Both the position numbers and the translations under genes were made by a program. A stretch of 18,573 nt of DNA, from contig DOUE01000032.1 of the NCBI GenBank assembly GCA_003520745.1, positions 6,430 to 25,002 on the forward strand. Direction: 5' to 3'. Below, piece after piece: positions 1 through 6,775 of the stretch; position 1 is the stretch's first letter, and each line of letters begins with the position of its first letter. The notes under the pieces are model-generated. The model saw only the letters and a list, made by a program, of their open reading frames with translations. It did no database searches and was not told the origin of the DNA. This DNA is from Erysipelotrichaceae bacterium (GTDB lineage: Bacteria > Bacillota_I > Bacilli_A > Erysipelotrichales > Erysipelotrichaceae).

Positions 1-797
1 ATGTATCCTATCTTGAGGACGGCGATCCGATGCACCGCATGGACATCGCACGTCCCTTGGTCTATGAAGGGAAACTCCCCGTCATCGTGCAGATCCATGG
101 CGGAGGCTGGGTTTACGGACATAAGGATACCTACTATAAGTACTACGGCATGGAACTTTCGCGTCGTGGATACGGTGTCTTGACGATCAACTATCGTCTA
201 GGGTTCGACGCACCGTTCCCGGCTCAACTCGAAGATTGTGTTGCCGCGTTGAAATGGATCGAGGAACACGGGGATGAATATGACCTGGATGCATCCAAGG
301 TCTATCTCATCGGCGATTCCGCCGGTGCGCATCTGAGCGCATTGACGGCCAACACGCTGGTTAGCCAAGAATTGTTAAGCAAGTTCGACTTCACTCGTCC
401 CAAGGTCGTCATCAAGGGATTGGGCTTGAGTTGCGGGGTCTACGATTTGGTGCGGTTACTCAACGCCAAACTGGATTACCCCAACCGCGTCATGACCGCC
501 CAGACCCTCTTCGACCGCGAGGACTTCATGAACCACCCACTCTTCCCCTACAGTTCCGTCTCCAACAACCTCCATCCCGATTTCCCCCCATCCTATCTCT
601 TGACCACGCAGAACGACGACTTGATCGTCGAGACGATGCAATTCGACAAGGAATTGAGAGCCTTGGGGATCAAACACAAACTCAGGGTCATGGCGAAAAG
701 CGAAAAACTCTATCATGTCTTCAACATCAAACTGATCTATCCCCAAAGTCTGGACGTCATGGACGAGATGGTCCGTTTCTTTAAAAACAACAATTGA
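1..797 (+). CDS. Alpha/beta hydrolase, HGGG-type (hormone-sensitive lipase-like) esterase, 5' truncated
   Basis: The open frame enters from the window edge (first complete codon at 3), so the true start lies upstream; internal ATG codons at 30 and 39 are inside the conserved region and are not convincing starts. Counting from the ATG at 30, the oxyanion-hole motif HGGGW is at residues 23-27, the nucleophile elbow GDSAGAH at 95-101 (Ser97), a candidate acid in NDDLIV (Asp196/197) and a candidate His229 in YHVF. This complete triad order is that of the alpha/beta hydrolase fold-3 (HSL/BD-FAE) esterases, which hydrolyse short acyl esters such as acetylated sugars. The text just before the first ATG (YLEDGDPMHRMDI) resembles the usual N-terminal strand of these enzymes, so only a short N-terminus is missing. 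No signal peptide can be judged. It ends with TGA, followed by a hairpin, and lies upstream of an AraC regulator in the same orientation. The substrate cannot be read from sequence. Confidence 0.85.
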   Translation, partial: VSYLEDGDPMHRMDIARPLVYEGKLPVIVQIHGGGWVYGHKDTYYKYYGMELSRRGYGVLTINYRLGFDAPFPAQLEDCVAALKWIEEHGDEYDLDASKVYLIGDSAGAHLSALTANTLVSQELLSKFDFTRPKVVIKGLGLSCGVYDLVRLLNAKLDYPNRVMTAQTLFDREDFMNHPLFPYSSVSNNLHPDFPPSYLLTTQNDDLIVETMQFDKELRALGIKHKLRVMAKSEKLYHVFNIKLIYPQSLDVMDEMVRFFKNNN

Positions 798-805
798 CCG
801 ATGTC

Positions 806-830
806 GGGATGTACGCAAGCCATCCCTTTT
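806..830 (+). terminator. Probable intrinsic terminator after the esterase gene
   Basis: The inverted repeat GGGATG (806-811) / CATCCC (821-826) with a 9-nt loop is followed by TTTTCTTTCC. The stem is short at 6 bp and the T-tract is interrupted, so this is a modest terminator. It lies 9 bp after the stop codon, where one is expected. Confidence 0.5.
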
Positions 831-857
831 CTTTCCTATTTTTTTGTAAGTCTCAAC

Positions 858-885
858 TTGCATAATTCAGTTTATGAGTTACAAT
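858..885 (+). promoter_or_regulatory. Candidate sigma-A promoter for the AraC-family gene
   Basis: A -10 element TACAAT (880-885) lies 16 bp after a weak -35 TTGCAT (858-863). Between it and the start codon at 948 there is an imperfect inverted repeat (ACGTTATT at 894-901 against AATATCGT at 913-920) that might be an operator. The weak -35 would suit an activated or autoregulated promoter. Confidence 0.4.
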
Positions 886-947
886 AATAGAGTACGTTAT
901 TCGAATCCTGCATAATATCGTAGGCGAAAAGCAGAAAAGGACCGGCC

Positions 948-1727
948 ATGTTATTCAACAATGTGAATTCTATCCACTATGAATCGACCCTCCTGAAAGT
1001 AAGGGATGACGCTTTTTCCATTCGTGAGATCGGCACGTTCCATTTCGAGAACGCCGCCGTACAGATCAAAGCCCAAGGGAAAAACGATTGTCTGTTGCTT
1101 TATCTACGCAGCGGCCACGCGATCGTGAAACACTCGAAATCCGAGAAAGTGATCCTTTCCAACGAAGTCGTATTGATTCCTTTAGAGAACGGCGTCCACT
1201 TCCTTTATGCGCAAGGATCGGGGGATTTCCTGGTGGGAACCAACTGCCCTCAGACGGAATTGATGCGCAACCATCTGCGCGTACCCAGTCAAGTCGATCC
1301 TCGACACTTCGATGAATTCTTACTGAGTTGCCAGGATCCGATGGTAACTGAATCTCTAGCGAAACTCCTCAAAGCACTCCCCGTCAACACCAACCGTGAC
1401 GCCAAACAGCGTGATTTCATCCGCAACGCCCTCTTGTTCATGGACAAAAACATCAGTAAACGGATCGTGTTGGATGATATCACCGATACCATCGATTATA
1501 GTAAATTCCATTTCATCCGCGTGTTCGACGAGTATATCGGACAAACGCCCCATCAATACATCTGCGATCGTCGCTTATTTCTCGCCAGGGAACTACTGGC
1601 GGAGACCGACCTTCCGATCTCGGAAGTCGCACTGCGTTCAGGTATCCGCTTCACCAGTAATTTCTACAGTCATTTCAAACGTAAATTCAAGAAGACACCG
1701 AAGGATTTCAGAGATCAATCGGAATAG
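948..1727 (+). CDS. AraC/XylS-family transcriptional regulator
   Basis: A 259-residue protein. The C-terminal ~100 residues (about 158-256) form the double helix-turn-helix of the AraC family: first HTH around LDDITDTIDYSKFHFIRVF (175-193), the linker motif GQTPHQYI (198-205), RRLFLARELL (208-217), and second HTH around ISEVALRSGI (224-233), ending in the family signature FYSHFKRKFKKTPKDFR. Residues about 20-100 are beta-rich and resemble the cupin-like effector-binding arm of AraC proteins, but no ligand can be assigned. The start is ATG 948, supported by AAAGGA seven bases upstream. It probably controls neighbouring genes, and the upstream esterase is the obvious candidate target, though that is inference. 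The gene ends directly at a bidirectional terminator. Confidence 0.9.
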   Translation: MLFNNVNSIHYESTLLKVRDDAFSIREIGTFHFENAAVQIKAQGKNDCLLLYLRSGHAIVKHSKSEKVILSNEVVLIPLENGVHFLYAQGSGDFLVGTNCPQTELMRNHLRVPSQVDPRHFDEFLLSCQDPMVTESLAKLLKALPVNTNRDAKQRDFIRNALLFMDKNISKRIVLDDITDTIDYSKFHFIRVFDEYIGQTPHQYICDRRLFLARELLAETDLPISEVALRSGIRFTSNFYSHFKRKFKKTPKDFRDQSE

Positions 1728-1773
1728 AAAAACGGCCTTCCACCTGATATTGTCAGAAGGGGAGGCCGTTTTT
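1728..1773. terminator. Bidirectional intrinsic terminator between convergent genes
   Basis: A perfect 11-bp stem, AAAAACGGCCT (1728-1738) / AGGCCGTTTTT (1763-1773), is extended inward by CTGA/TCAG pairing. T5 tracts exist on both strands, so it can stop the AraC transcript and the minus-strand lipoprotein operon. Its right arm overlaps the stop codon of the minus-strand gene (1772-1774). Confidence 0.9.
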
Positions 1774-3253
1774 AGTTGAAGTATTCCTCAAACATTCTCA
1801 GGTTTTGACATCCGATCTCATCATAACCGAGATTGATCTGGATCATGTAGATGTTATGGTTGATTGAGGATTCCGCATAGGAGTCGATCGTGATGCCTTG
1901 AAAATCGATCTTGAAGCTAAGGTTGGCAAGATAGGTTTCGATTTGATCCGTCATCCCCCACTCGGGGTTGAAGTAGGAGAGTTGTTCATCGATCTTCCTT
2001 CTTAAAAGCGGATAGATGTCATAGCCCTCGATGAATAGATCCTTGAACCCGATCCGTTTCCGATTCTCATCGTAGCTCTCGTGTTCCTGTAGGTAGACGT
2101 ATCGATCCTCCCCTTGAATGGAAGTGTACACGTCGATGTTTGAATAGCGTCCGACCGCATAAAAGATGATGGATCGATACGCAAACGTGATTTCCCCATC
2201 AAACAATGCTTTGATTCGCTGTGAAGAGGATTCATCGATCGCATGGATTCGATCCAGCGCCCAGGGTTCTGTCGTTGCGGGATAATCGATATAGCGGTAA
2301 AACGGATACCCGTCCATGGTTGAATTGTCTTGGATCGTTATCCGTTTTTTTCCGGAATGTGTATAGAGATAGGAATAGGAAGTGATCGTATCAAGAAACG
2401 GGGAGGTCTCGCTTCGATAGCGAAGCGTCCCGGCGAAGTTCGACTCGATCAATGCGAAGGGGATCGTAAACATGAAGGTTAGATTGCGGGTGTCGAAATT
2501 AGGTGTCCTGTAATCAAAGTAAAGATTGAGACCGGTGGTATCCAGCGAAAAGACCTGGTTGCCTTGGATCCCCTTGAACGGCGACACTTCTTCGAGGAAT
2601 CCATATCCACCTACGAAGGGATAACTCGACGAATCGATATATTCCGAACTCTTAAGCCGTATCAGTTCGAAGACCAAGGGATTGAGGATGTCTTTCGCCG
2701 GTAGATCATTGGTGAAGAGGTCGCCGATCTTCAGTTGTCGACCCGTCGTCAAATCAAAGTTCAGGGTTTCGATGGCACTCACGAAAGTCTGTTGGGACCC
2801 GTCCTTCGAAATGAATTGGTATTGCCCGTTCAATACGATCGACAACAGGTTGTTTTTATTGTATGAAATTGCGGTGGATACGGTCGGATAACCGATCGAA
2901 TCATCATCGATCTTCGTCTTTAGTCCGCGATAGGGTGGCAGTGTCTCCAATTTCGCATAGGTGATCAAACGATCGTAGGCTGCCTGAATTTCCTGATTGA
3001 TCTTCGTCCGGATCGTTTCATCCTTCAAGCCTTGAATGGCGATCCAGTTCGAGGAAGGATAGAGAAACTCATGCTTATCTTCATACGTGATCGGGTTTTC
3101 ATAGACCGCTTCAAACGTCACCGGGGAAAGGATTGTTTTTCCGTGTGGGTCTTCGATCGGGACCGGCTTGTCGAAATCGACCAAGGGGTCGGTGGATTGA
3201 CCGCATCCGACCATAAGAAGCAACAATAATCCGACTTTAGCGAACTTTAACAT
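1772..3253 (-). CDS. DUF3298/RsiV-like lipoprotein with two tandem units
   Basis: A secreted lipoprotein of 493 residues. I place the start at the ATG at 3253 rather than the one 9 bases upstream at 3262, because AAGGA (3262-3266) sits 8 bases before 3253 but touches the ATG at 3262. The signal peptide MLKFAKVGLLLLLMVGC has a lipobox ending at Cys17. The body carries the pattern of DUF3298-type extracellular domains (as in RsiV and PdaC). A segment NFDLTTGRQLKIGDLF at about 165-180 comes before a hydrophobic helix and a strand-rich tail. A similar layout recurs in the second half (DENRKRIGFKDLF, about 395-407), which suggests an internal duplication. The gene overlaps the upstream PstS-like gene by 17 bp, so the two are co-translated and likely share a task at the cell surface. 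No catalytic motif was recognised. The function is unknown. Confidence 0.75.
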   Translation of the reverse strand: MLKFAKVGLLLLLMVGCGQSTDPLVDFDKPVPIEDPHGKTILSPVTFEAVYENPITYEDKHEFLYPSSNWIAIQGLKDETIRTKINQEIQAAYDRLITYAKLETLPPYRGLKTKIDDDSIGYPTVSTAISYNKNNLLSIVLNGQYQFISKDGSQQTFVSAIETLNFDLTTGRQLKIGDLFTNDLPAKDILNPLVFELIRLKSSEYIDSSSYPFVGGYGFLEEVSPFKGIQGNQVFSLDTTGLNLYFDYRTPNFDTRNLTFMFTIPFALIESNFAGTLRYRSETSPFLDTITSYSYLYTHSGKKRITIQDNSTMDGYPFYRYIDYPATTEPWALDRIHAIDESSSQRIKALFDGEITFAYRSIIFYAVGRYSNIDVYTSIQGEDRYVYLQEHESYDENRKRIGFKDLFIEGYDIYPLLRRKIDEQLSYFNPEWGMTDQIETYLANLSFKIDFQGITIDSYAESSINHNIYMIQINLGYDEIGCQNLRMFEEYFN

Positions 3254-4097
3254 AGCCCGCATCCTTCGCGAGTCGTTGCCCTTGGTCGCTCAACAACCAG
3301 TCGACGATCCGTCGGACATCGCCGCTTTTCTTCTCATCGCTACGATAGACGGCATAATAGGCGGTGTTGATCGGATAGGTTTTGGCGGTGATCGACGCTT
3401 CATCCGGATAGACACCGTCGACTTTTAAAAGTTTCACGTTCTCGTTGCCCCACATGTCCGTCACGAAGTAATAATAGGAGTAGCCGATGCCCGTGGAATG
3501 GTAATCATAACTCGCGACCACGTCGATCAAGCCGCCCATGTCGGCGATGACCTGGGTCGTCGGTGCGACCATCGGGGTCAACCCTTTCATCACCAATTCC
3601 AAGAAACCGGTCTGGCTCCCTGAATTGACCGGACGCTGATAGGCGATGATTTGAAGATCTTCCCCGCCGACCTGGTTCCAATTGGTGATCTTGCCGGTAT
3701 AGATATCCTGGATCTGCTTCATCGTGAGATTGTCGACGGGGTTGGTGGCATGCGTTAGGAACACGAACGCTTCCGCGACGACCGGGACGACCACCATTTC
3801 GACGTCGTGGTCGCTGGCGTATTTCAATTCATCGGCGGAAGGAGAGGTGACGAAAATCAAGTCGGCTTTCTTATCGATGAGGTTGAGATAGGCCGTATGG
3901 GTTTTATTGTGGATGATGTAGGGTCGTACTTCCTCCAAGGTTTTCTCAGTCAACGCCGCGCAGATCGCTTCTGAGAGCGGGATCGTGACGGTGGATCCGT
4001 CGACGATCGGATAGGAATCCAGGGTAAAGGACGGGCGGGAAGAGGTACAGGAAATCAGGAAAAAAGAGAGCAGGACGAGAAACAATTTCTTTTTCAT
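3237..4097 (-). CDS. PstS-like phosphate/anion-binding lipoprotein without a visible transporter
   Basis: 286 residues. The N-terminus MKKKLFLVLLSFFLISC is a lipoprotein signal with the acylated Cys at 17. The mature part follows the PstS fold (PBP_like_2): DGSTVTIPLSEAI (33-45), where DGST corresponds to the family's phosphate-contacting loop, then MKQIQDIYTGKITNWNQVGG (126-145), a hallmark of PstS proteins, and RPVNSGSQTGF (155-165), matching the R-x-x-GSGT-x-x-F loop. The family delivers phosphate to PstCAB, but no permease or ATPase gene follows here. The next gene is a second lipoprotein, with a 17 bp overlap, so a sensing or signalling role is as likely as import. The start ATG is preceded by GGAGG five bases upstream and by an extended -10 promoter. 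Substrate identity (phosphate or another oxyanion) is uncertain. Confidence 0.8.
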   Translation of the reverse strand: MKKKLFLVLLSFFLISCTSSRPSFTLDSYPIVDGSTVTIPLSEAICAALTEKTLEEVRPYIIHNKTHTAYLNLIDKKADLIFVTSPSADELKYASDHDVEMVVVPVVAEAFVFLTHATNPVDNLTMKQIQDIYTGKITNWNQVGGEDLQIIAYQRPVNSGSQTGFLELVMKGLTPMVAPTTQVIADMGGLIDVVASYDYHSTGIGYSYYYFVTDMWGNENVKLLKVDGVYPDEASITAKTYPINTAYYAVYRSDEKKSGDVRRIVDWLLSDQGQRLAKDAGYVKVR

Positions 4098-4130
4098 ATC
4101 GGCCTCCGCAAGAGGAACTTCTCTGGTTTC

Positions 4131-4158
4131 ATTGTATCACTTGTGAAGCCGAATACAA
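4131..4158 (-). promoter_or_regulatory. Promoter of the PstS-like/DUF3298 lipoprotein operon
   Basis: On the minus strand, -35 TTGTAT (4158-4153), a 16-bp spacer and an extended -10 TGATACAAT (4139-4131) lie 34 bp before the start codon. The TGn extension can compensate for the weak -35. Confidence 0.65.
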
Positions 4159-4183
4159 TACGAGGGGGAATGTCACATTTCAA

Positions 4184-4212
4184 TTGACGAAAGCGCAAGT
4201 TTCGGATATTAT
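4184..4212 (+). promoter_or_regulatory. Sigma-A promoter of the SatP-like transporter gene
   Basis: TTGACG (4184-4189), a 17-bp spacer and TATTAT (4207-4212), five of six consensus bases in each element, lie 36 bp before the start codon. It is divergent from the lipoprotein operon promoter, with the -35 elements about 25 bp apart. Confidence 0.75.
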
Positions 4213-4248
4213 CGAAAAGCGTGATGACGCTACATTCCGGGAGAAACC

Positions 4249-4803
4249 ATGTCCACTGAAACCAAAAAACTCGCCAACCCGGGTCCCTTAGGCTTATTGG
4301 GATTCGGAATGACCACCATCTTATTGAATCTGCATAACGCTAACCTCATCCCCTTATCGATGATGATCATCGCCATGGGGATCGCTTTGGGAGGCTTGGC
4401 GCAATTGATCGCCGGGATCTTCGAACTGAAACAAGGCAACACCTTCGCCGGAACCGCCTTCGTGGCCTATGGATCCTTCTGGTGGTCGCTTGTCGCCATC
4501 TGGACCTTGGCTCCGAAAGGCTTGGAAGCCGACGCCATTTCGATGGGCTATTACCTCTTGGTGTGGGGATTCTTCACCTTCTTCATGTTCATCGGGACCT
4601 TGACGCATAATCGCACGACCCAAGTCGTCTTTGGATCCCTGACGTTGTTGTTTGTCTTGTTGGCGGTCGGTGATTTCACCGGGATCGCCTCGATCAAAGT
4701 CGCTGCCGGCATCGTCGGCATCTTCTGCGGAGGATCCGCTTTCTACAACGCCGTCGCCCAGATCATCAACGGCGAACACAACAAGAAAATCTTCCCGCTT
4801 TAA
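4249..4803 (+). CDS. satP: SatP/YaaH-type acetate/succinate transporter (GPR1/FUN34/YaaH family)
   Basis: 184 residues, close to the ~188 of Escherichia coli SatP. The family signature NPGPLGL (10-16; consensus NPAPLGL) precedes the first membrane helix. The rest is six hydrophobic segments typical of these hexameric anion channels/proton symporters (for example LLNLHNANL in the first loop, FWWSLVAIW, FFTFFMFIGTL, NRTTQVVFGSLTLLFVLLAV). The family moves acetate and succinate across the cytoplasmic membrane and is used either to take up acetate or to excrete it in fermentation. The start codon has GGGAGAA upstream. It is a single-gene transcript, with its own promoter and a strong terminator directly after the stop. 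No acetate-metabolism genes lie in the window, so direction of transport is not decidable. Confidence 0.9.
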   Translation: MSTETKKLANPGPLGLLGFGMTTILLNLHNANLIPLSMMIIAMGIALGGLAQLIAGIFELKQGNTFAGTAFVAYGSFWWSLVAIWTLAPKGLEADAISMGYYLLVWGFFTFFMFIGTLTHNRTTQVVFGSLTLLFVLLAVGDFTGIASIKVAAGIVGIFCGGSAFYNAVAQIINGEHNKKIFPL

Positions 4804-4805
4804 AG

Positions 4806-4826
4806 AACGCCTTCGGGCGTTTTTTT
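4806..4826 (+). terminator. Intrinsic terminator after satP
   Basis: AACGCC-TTCG-GGCGTT hairpin (4806-4821) with a stable TTCG tetraloop, followed by T6. It starts 3 bp after the stop codon. Confidence 0.95.
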
Positions 4827-4842
4827 ATCGGGTTCGTTATCC

Positions 4843-4870
4843 TTGAAAGTTTTAGTTAAGTTACTATAAT
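4843..4870 (+). promoter_or_regulatory. Strong sigma-A promoter of the six-gene operon 4966-10377
   Basis: TTGAAA (4843-4848), a 16-bp spacer and a perfect TATAAT (4865-4870). The predicted transcript start near 4877 leaves an unusually long leader of about 89 nt before the first gene, which contains a hairpin. No other promoter or terminator is evident until 10404, so it should drive all six genes. Confidence 0.8.
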
Positions 4871-4922
4871 AAAGGTACAGGACTTACCTGGGGGAATAGA
4901 AACAATTCGTCTAGATCGATTG

Positions 4923-4943
4923 AAGAATCAACCCTTGATTCTT
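4923..4943 (+). promoter_or_regulatory. Leader hairpin upstream of the DUF1295 gene, possible attenuator
   Basis: A perfect 9-bp stem, AAGAATCAA (4923-4931) / TTGATTCTT (4935-4943), with a 3-nt CCC loop, then TTC. It lies inside the predicted 5' leader, about 10 bases before the GAGGAG Shine-Dalgarno (4953-4958). The A/T-rich stem and short U run make it a weak terminator, or a structure affecting ribosome access. Function is inferred from position only. Confidence 0.45.
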
Positions 4944-4965
4944 TTCATGTCAGAGGAGCATCACC

Positions 4966-5730
4966 ATGAACCACATCAACATCATCGCCTTTTTACTCGT
5001 CTACTTCAGCGCATGGTATGCGCTGACCACCTATCTTAAGAACGCCGGATACATCGATGTCGGCTGGGGCATGGGGTTCTTCCTTCTCTCGCTCTTCGTC
5101 CAGGTCAACATCAATAAACCTTTGGGATGGCTCTTGTTTCTCATGACCTTCCTGTGGGGGGCTCGTCTGAGTCTGCATATCTTCAAACGCAATTATAAAA
5201 AACCGGAAGATTTCCGCTATGCGAACTTCCGTAAACAATGGGGCAAGACGTATTTCGTCCGCGCCTATTTCCAACTCTTCCTGTTTCAAGGACTGTTGAT
5301 GTACATCATCTCCGTGGCCAATATCCTGGGACAAAGCTCGGCGACCTTGACGTCGTTGCCGCTTGTGGTCTTCGGGATCCTCGTGTATATTGTCGGGATG
5401 TTGTTTGAAAGCATCGGCGACGCCCAATTGAAGGCGCATACGAGTAATCCTGCCAATAAGGGGAAATTGATTCAAACCGGACTATGGAAATACACCCGTC
5501 ATCCGAACTACTTCGGGGAATCGGTCTTATGGTTCGGCGTGTATTTCGTTTCTCTTGGTTTAGGGGCTCCGATCTGGGCGATCCTCAGTCCGATCACCAT
5601 CACCTTGATCATCCGCTATGTTTCCGGTGTCCCGATGCTTGAAGCACGCCTAAAGAAATATGCCGGTTATGAAGAGTATGTTAAAAACACCAGTATCTTT
5701 ATCCCGAGGTTACCTCGGAAAGGGGAATAA
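4966..5730 (+). CDS. DUF1295 membrane protein (steroid 5-alpha-reductase / isoprenylcysteine methyltransferase-like)
   Basis: 254 residues with about six to seven membrane helices. The diagnostic C-terminal stretch is TGLWKYTRHPNYFGE (171-185), with the R-H-P-N-Y-x-G-E core that binds the cofactor in the ICMT/DUF1295/ergosterol C-reductase superfamily. ESIGDAQL (148-155) and the final YEEYVKNTSIFIPRLP are also family-typical. Members act inside the membrane on lipid substrates, as SAM-dependent methyltransferases or NADPH-dependent reductases, and the exact reaction for DUF1295 is not established. The start is ATG 4966, with GAGGAG seven bases upstream. It is the first gene of a tightly packed operon; the next start is 1 bp after its stop. 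I recall DUF1295 and DUF2177 genes sitting together near cyclopropane-fatty-acid and photolyase genes in Proteobacteria, which would fit a membrane-lipid role. Confidence 0.88.
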   Translation: MNHINIIAFLLVYFSAWYALTTYLKNAGYIDVGWGMGFFLLSLFVQVNINKPLGWLLFLMTFLWGARLSLHIFKRNYKKPEDFRYANFRKQWGKTYFVRAYFQLFLFQGLLMYIISVANILGQSSATLTSLPLVVFGILVYIVGMLFESIGDAQLKAHTSNPANKGKLIQTGLWKYTRHPNYFGESVLWFGVYFVSLGLGAPIWAILSPITITLIIRYVSGVPMLEARLKKYAGYEEYVKNTSIFIPRLPRKGE

Positions 5731-5731
5731 T

Positions 5732-6127
5732 ATGAAATTTCTACTTCACTTCGTCATCGCCTTGGTCGTGTTCTTCGCCATCGATTTGGTTTGGCTGGGC
5801 TTGATTGCCAAGAATCTCTACAGTAAGTACCTCGGCTTCATCATGAGCGACAAGGTCAACTGGATCGCCGCATTGATCTTCTATGCCTTGTTTATCGTCG
5901 GCTTGCTTGTCTTTGTCATCGAACCCGCCCTGCAAACCCCGGACCTAACACAACTTGTCCTGCGTGCCGCCCTCTTCGGGTTGGTCACGTATGCGACCTA
6001 TGATTTGACCAACCTTGCGACGCTCAAGGATTGGCCGATCCAAATCACCATCATCGACTTGATCTGGGGGACGACCTTGTCCACCTTGGTCAGCGTGATC
6101 AGCGTTTTCATTATCGGAAAGCTCTAG
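5732..6127 (+). CDS. DUF2177 family membrane protein
   Basis: 131 residues with four predicted membrane helices. The N-terminal helix carries the family pattern FFAIDLVWLGLIAKNLY (residues about 14-30), followed by a short polar loop, and a C-terminal part with ATYDLTNLATLKDWP and DLIWGTTLSTLVS, all typical of DUF2177. A longer in-frame start at 5660 exists, but it would overlap the end of the DUF1295 gene by 71 bases. The ATG at 5732 has GGAAAGGGG just upstream and begins directly at the membrane helix, so it is preferred. The gene is 1 bp after its upstream neighbour and surely translationally coupled. The biochemical function of the family is unknown. Partnership with DUF1295 suggests membrane lipid modification or transport. 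Confidence 0.85.
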   Translation: MKFLLHFVIALVVFFAIDLVWLGLIAKNLYSKYLGFIMSDKVNWIAALIFYALFIVGLLVFVIEPALQTPDLTQLVLRAALFGLVTYATYDLTNLATLKDWPIQITIIDLIWGTTLSTLVSVISVFIIGKL

Positions 6128-6139
6128 AGGAGAAGAAGG

Positions 6140-6775
6140 ATGCCTTATCTAACCCAATTTCAAGAAAAGTTGAATGAATATGATAAAGATGCCTGCGTCG
6201 GTCTCGCCCATGAATGGGTAAGTTCGGGTCAACTGGGACTGATCGAGTTCTATGAGACCATCTTGGCCAAAGCGATGACGGGTGTGACGTCGAAGGAAAG
6301 CAATCCCAAACATAAGATCTGGGACGAGCATATGAAAACACAGATCCTGCGTACCGTGTTGGAAAGCCTTTATCCGATCGTACTTAAGAAATCGTTTCAA
6401 GGTTCCGATAAGCGGGTCGCGATCGTGTGTCCCGAAGGGGAATACCACGAACTGGGACCGCGCGTCGTCGCGGATTATTTCCGTATCCTTGGATTCAACG
6501 CCCATTTCTTCGGCAATAGCCTACCGAAAGAAGAAATCTCGGATCTGATCCGATCCTTCGATTTCGACTATGTCGTGTTAAGCACGAACAATTTCTACAA
6601 CCTATCCGCATTGAACACCACCGTGGGGATCATCAATCGCGACCATCCTGAACAGAAGATCATCCTGGGTGGACAAGCCTTGGTCAACAACCATGACGCG
6701 ATCCATGGAAACAACGTATTCATCTGTCAGAATTTCAAAGAGCTTCAGGCCGTGGTTAAGGGGGATGTCAAATGA
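6140..6775 (+). CDS. Stand-alone cobalamin (B12)-binding protein, CarH/AerR-like sensor without a DNA-binding domain
   Basis: 211 residues in two parts. Residues about 5-88 form the helical cap (B12-binding-2 type) with the characteristic WDEHMKTQILRTVLE helix (61-75; Glu63-His64). Residues about 90-208 form the Rossmann-like B12-binding domain, with EYHELG (101-106; lower axial ligand candidate His103, E-x-H form as in CarH-type sensors), then VVLSTNN (145-151) and GGQAL (177-181), equivalent to the S-x-L and GG segments that hold the nucleotide tail. The W-x9-E-H photochemical motif of CarH is not present in that spacing; a Trp lies at 61 instead. There is no MerR-type HTH and no output domain, so it must act on a partner, in the manner of the antirepressor AerR, or serve as a corrinoid carrier. 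GAGGAG (6127-6132) overlaps the upstream stop. The stop overlaps the permease start (ATGA). Confidence 0.85.
   Translation: MPYLTQFQEKLNEYDKDACVGLAHEWVSSGQLGLIEFYETILAKAMTGVTSKESNPKHKIWDEHMKTQILRTVLESLYPIVLKKSFQGSDKRVAIVCPEGEYHELGPRVVADYFRILGFNAHFFGNSLPKEEISDLIRSFDFDYVVLSTNNFYNLSALNTTVGIINRDHPEQKIILGGQALVNNHDAIHGNNVFICQNFKELQAVVKGDVK

Noticed and set aside
1..183. A 60-residue frame starting at the first base of the window
   Set aside because: It overlaps the esterase in another frame, lacks any motif and starts only because of the window edge.
456..863. Long minus-strand frame antisense to the esterase
   Set aside because: Its composition is that of an antisense shadow, with no ribosome binding site or motif.
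3254..3262. Upstream ATG (3262) as the start of the DUF3298 lipoprotein
   Set aside because: The Shine-Dalgarno AAGGA overlaps this ATG; the ATG at 3253 has proper spacing and gives a cleaner signal peptide.
4877..4965. Possible cobalamin riboswitch before the operon with the B12-binding gene
   Set aside because: Too short (about 89 nt), and no recognisable B12-box sequence.
5660..5731. Extended N-terminus for the DUF2177 protein
   Set aside because: It would overlap the DUF1295 gene by 71 bases in another frame; the ATG at 5732 has its own Shine-Dalgarno and starts at the first membrane helix.
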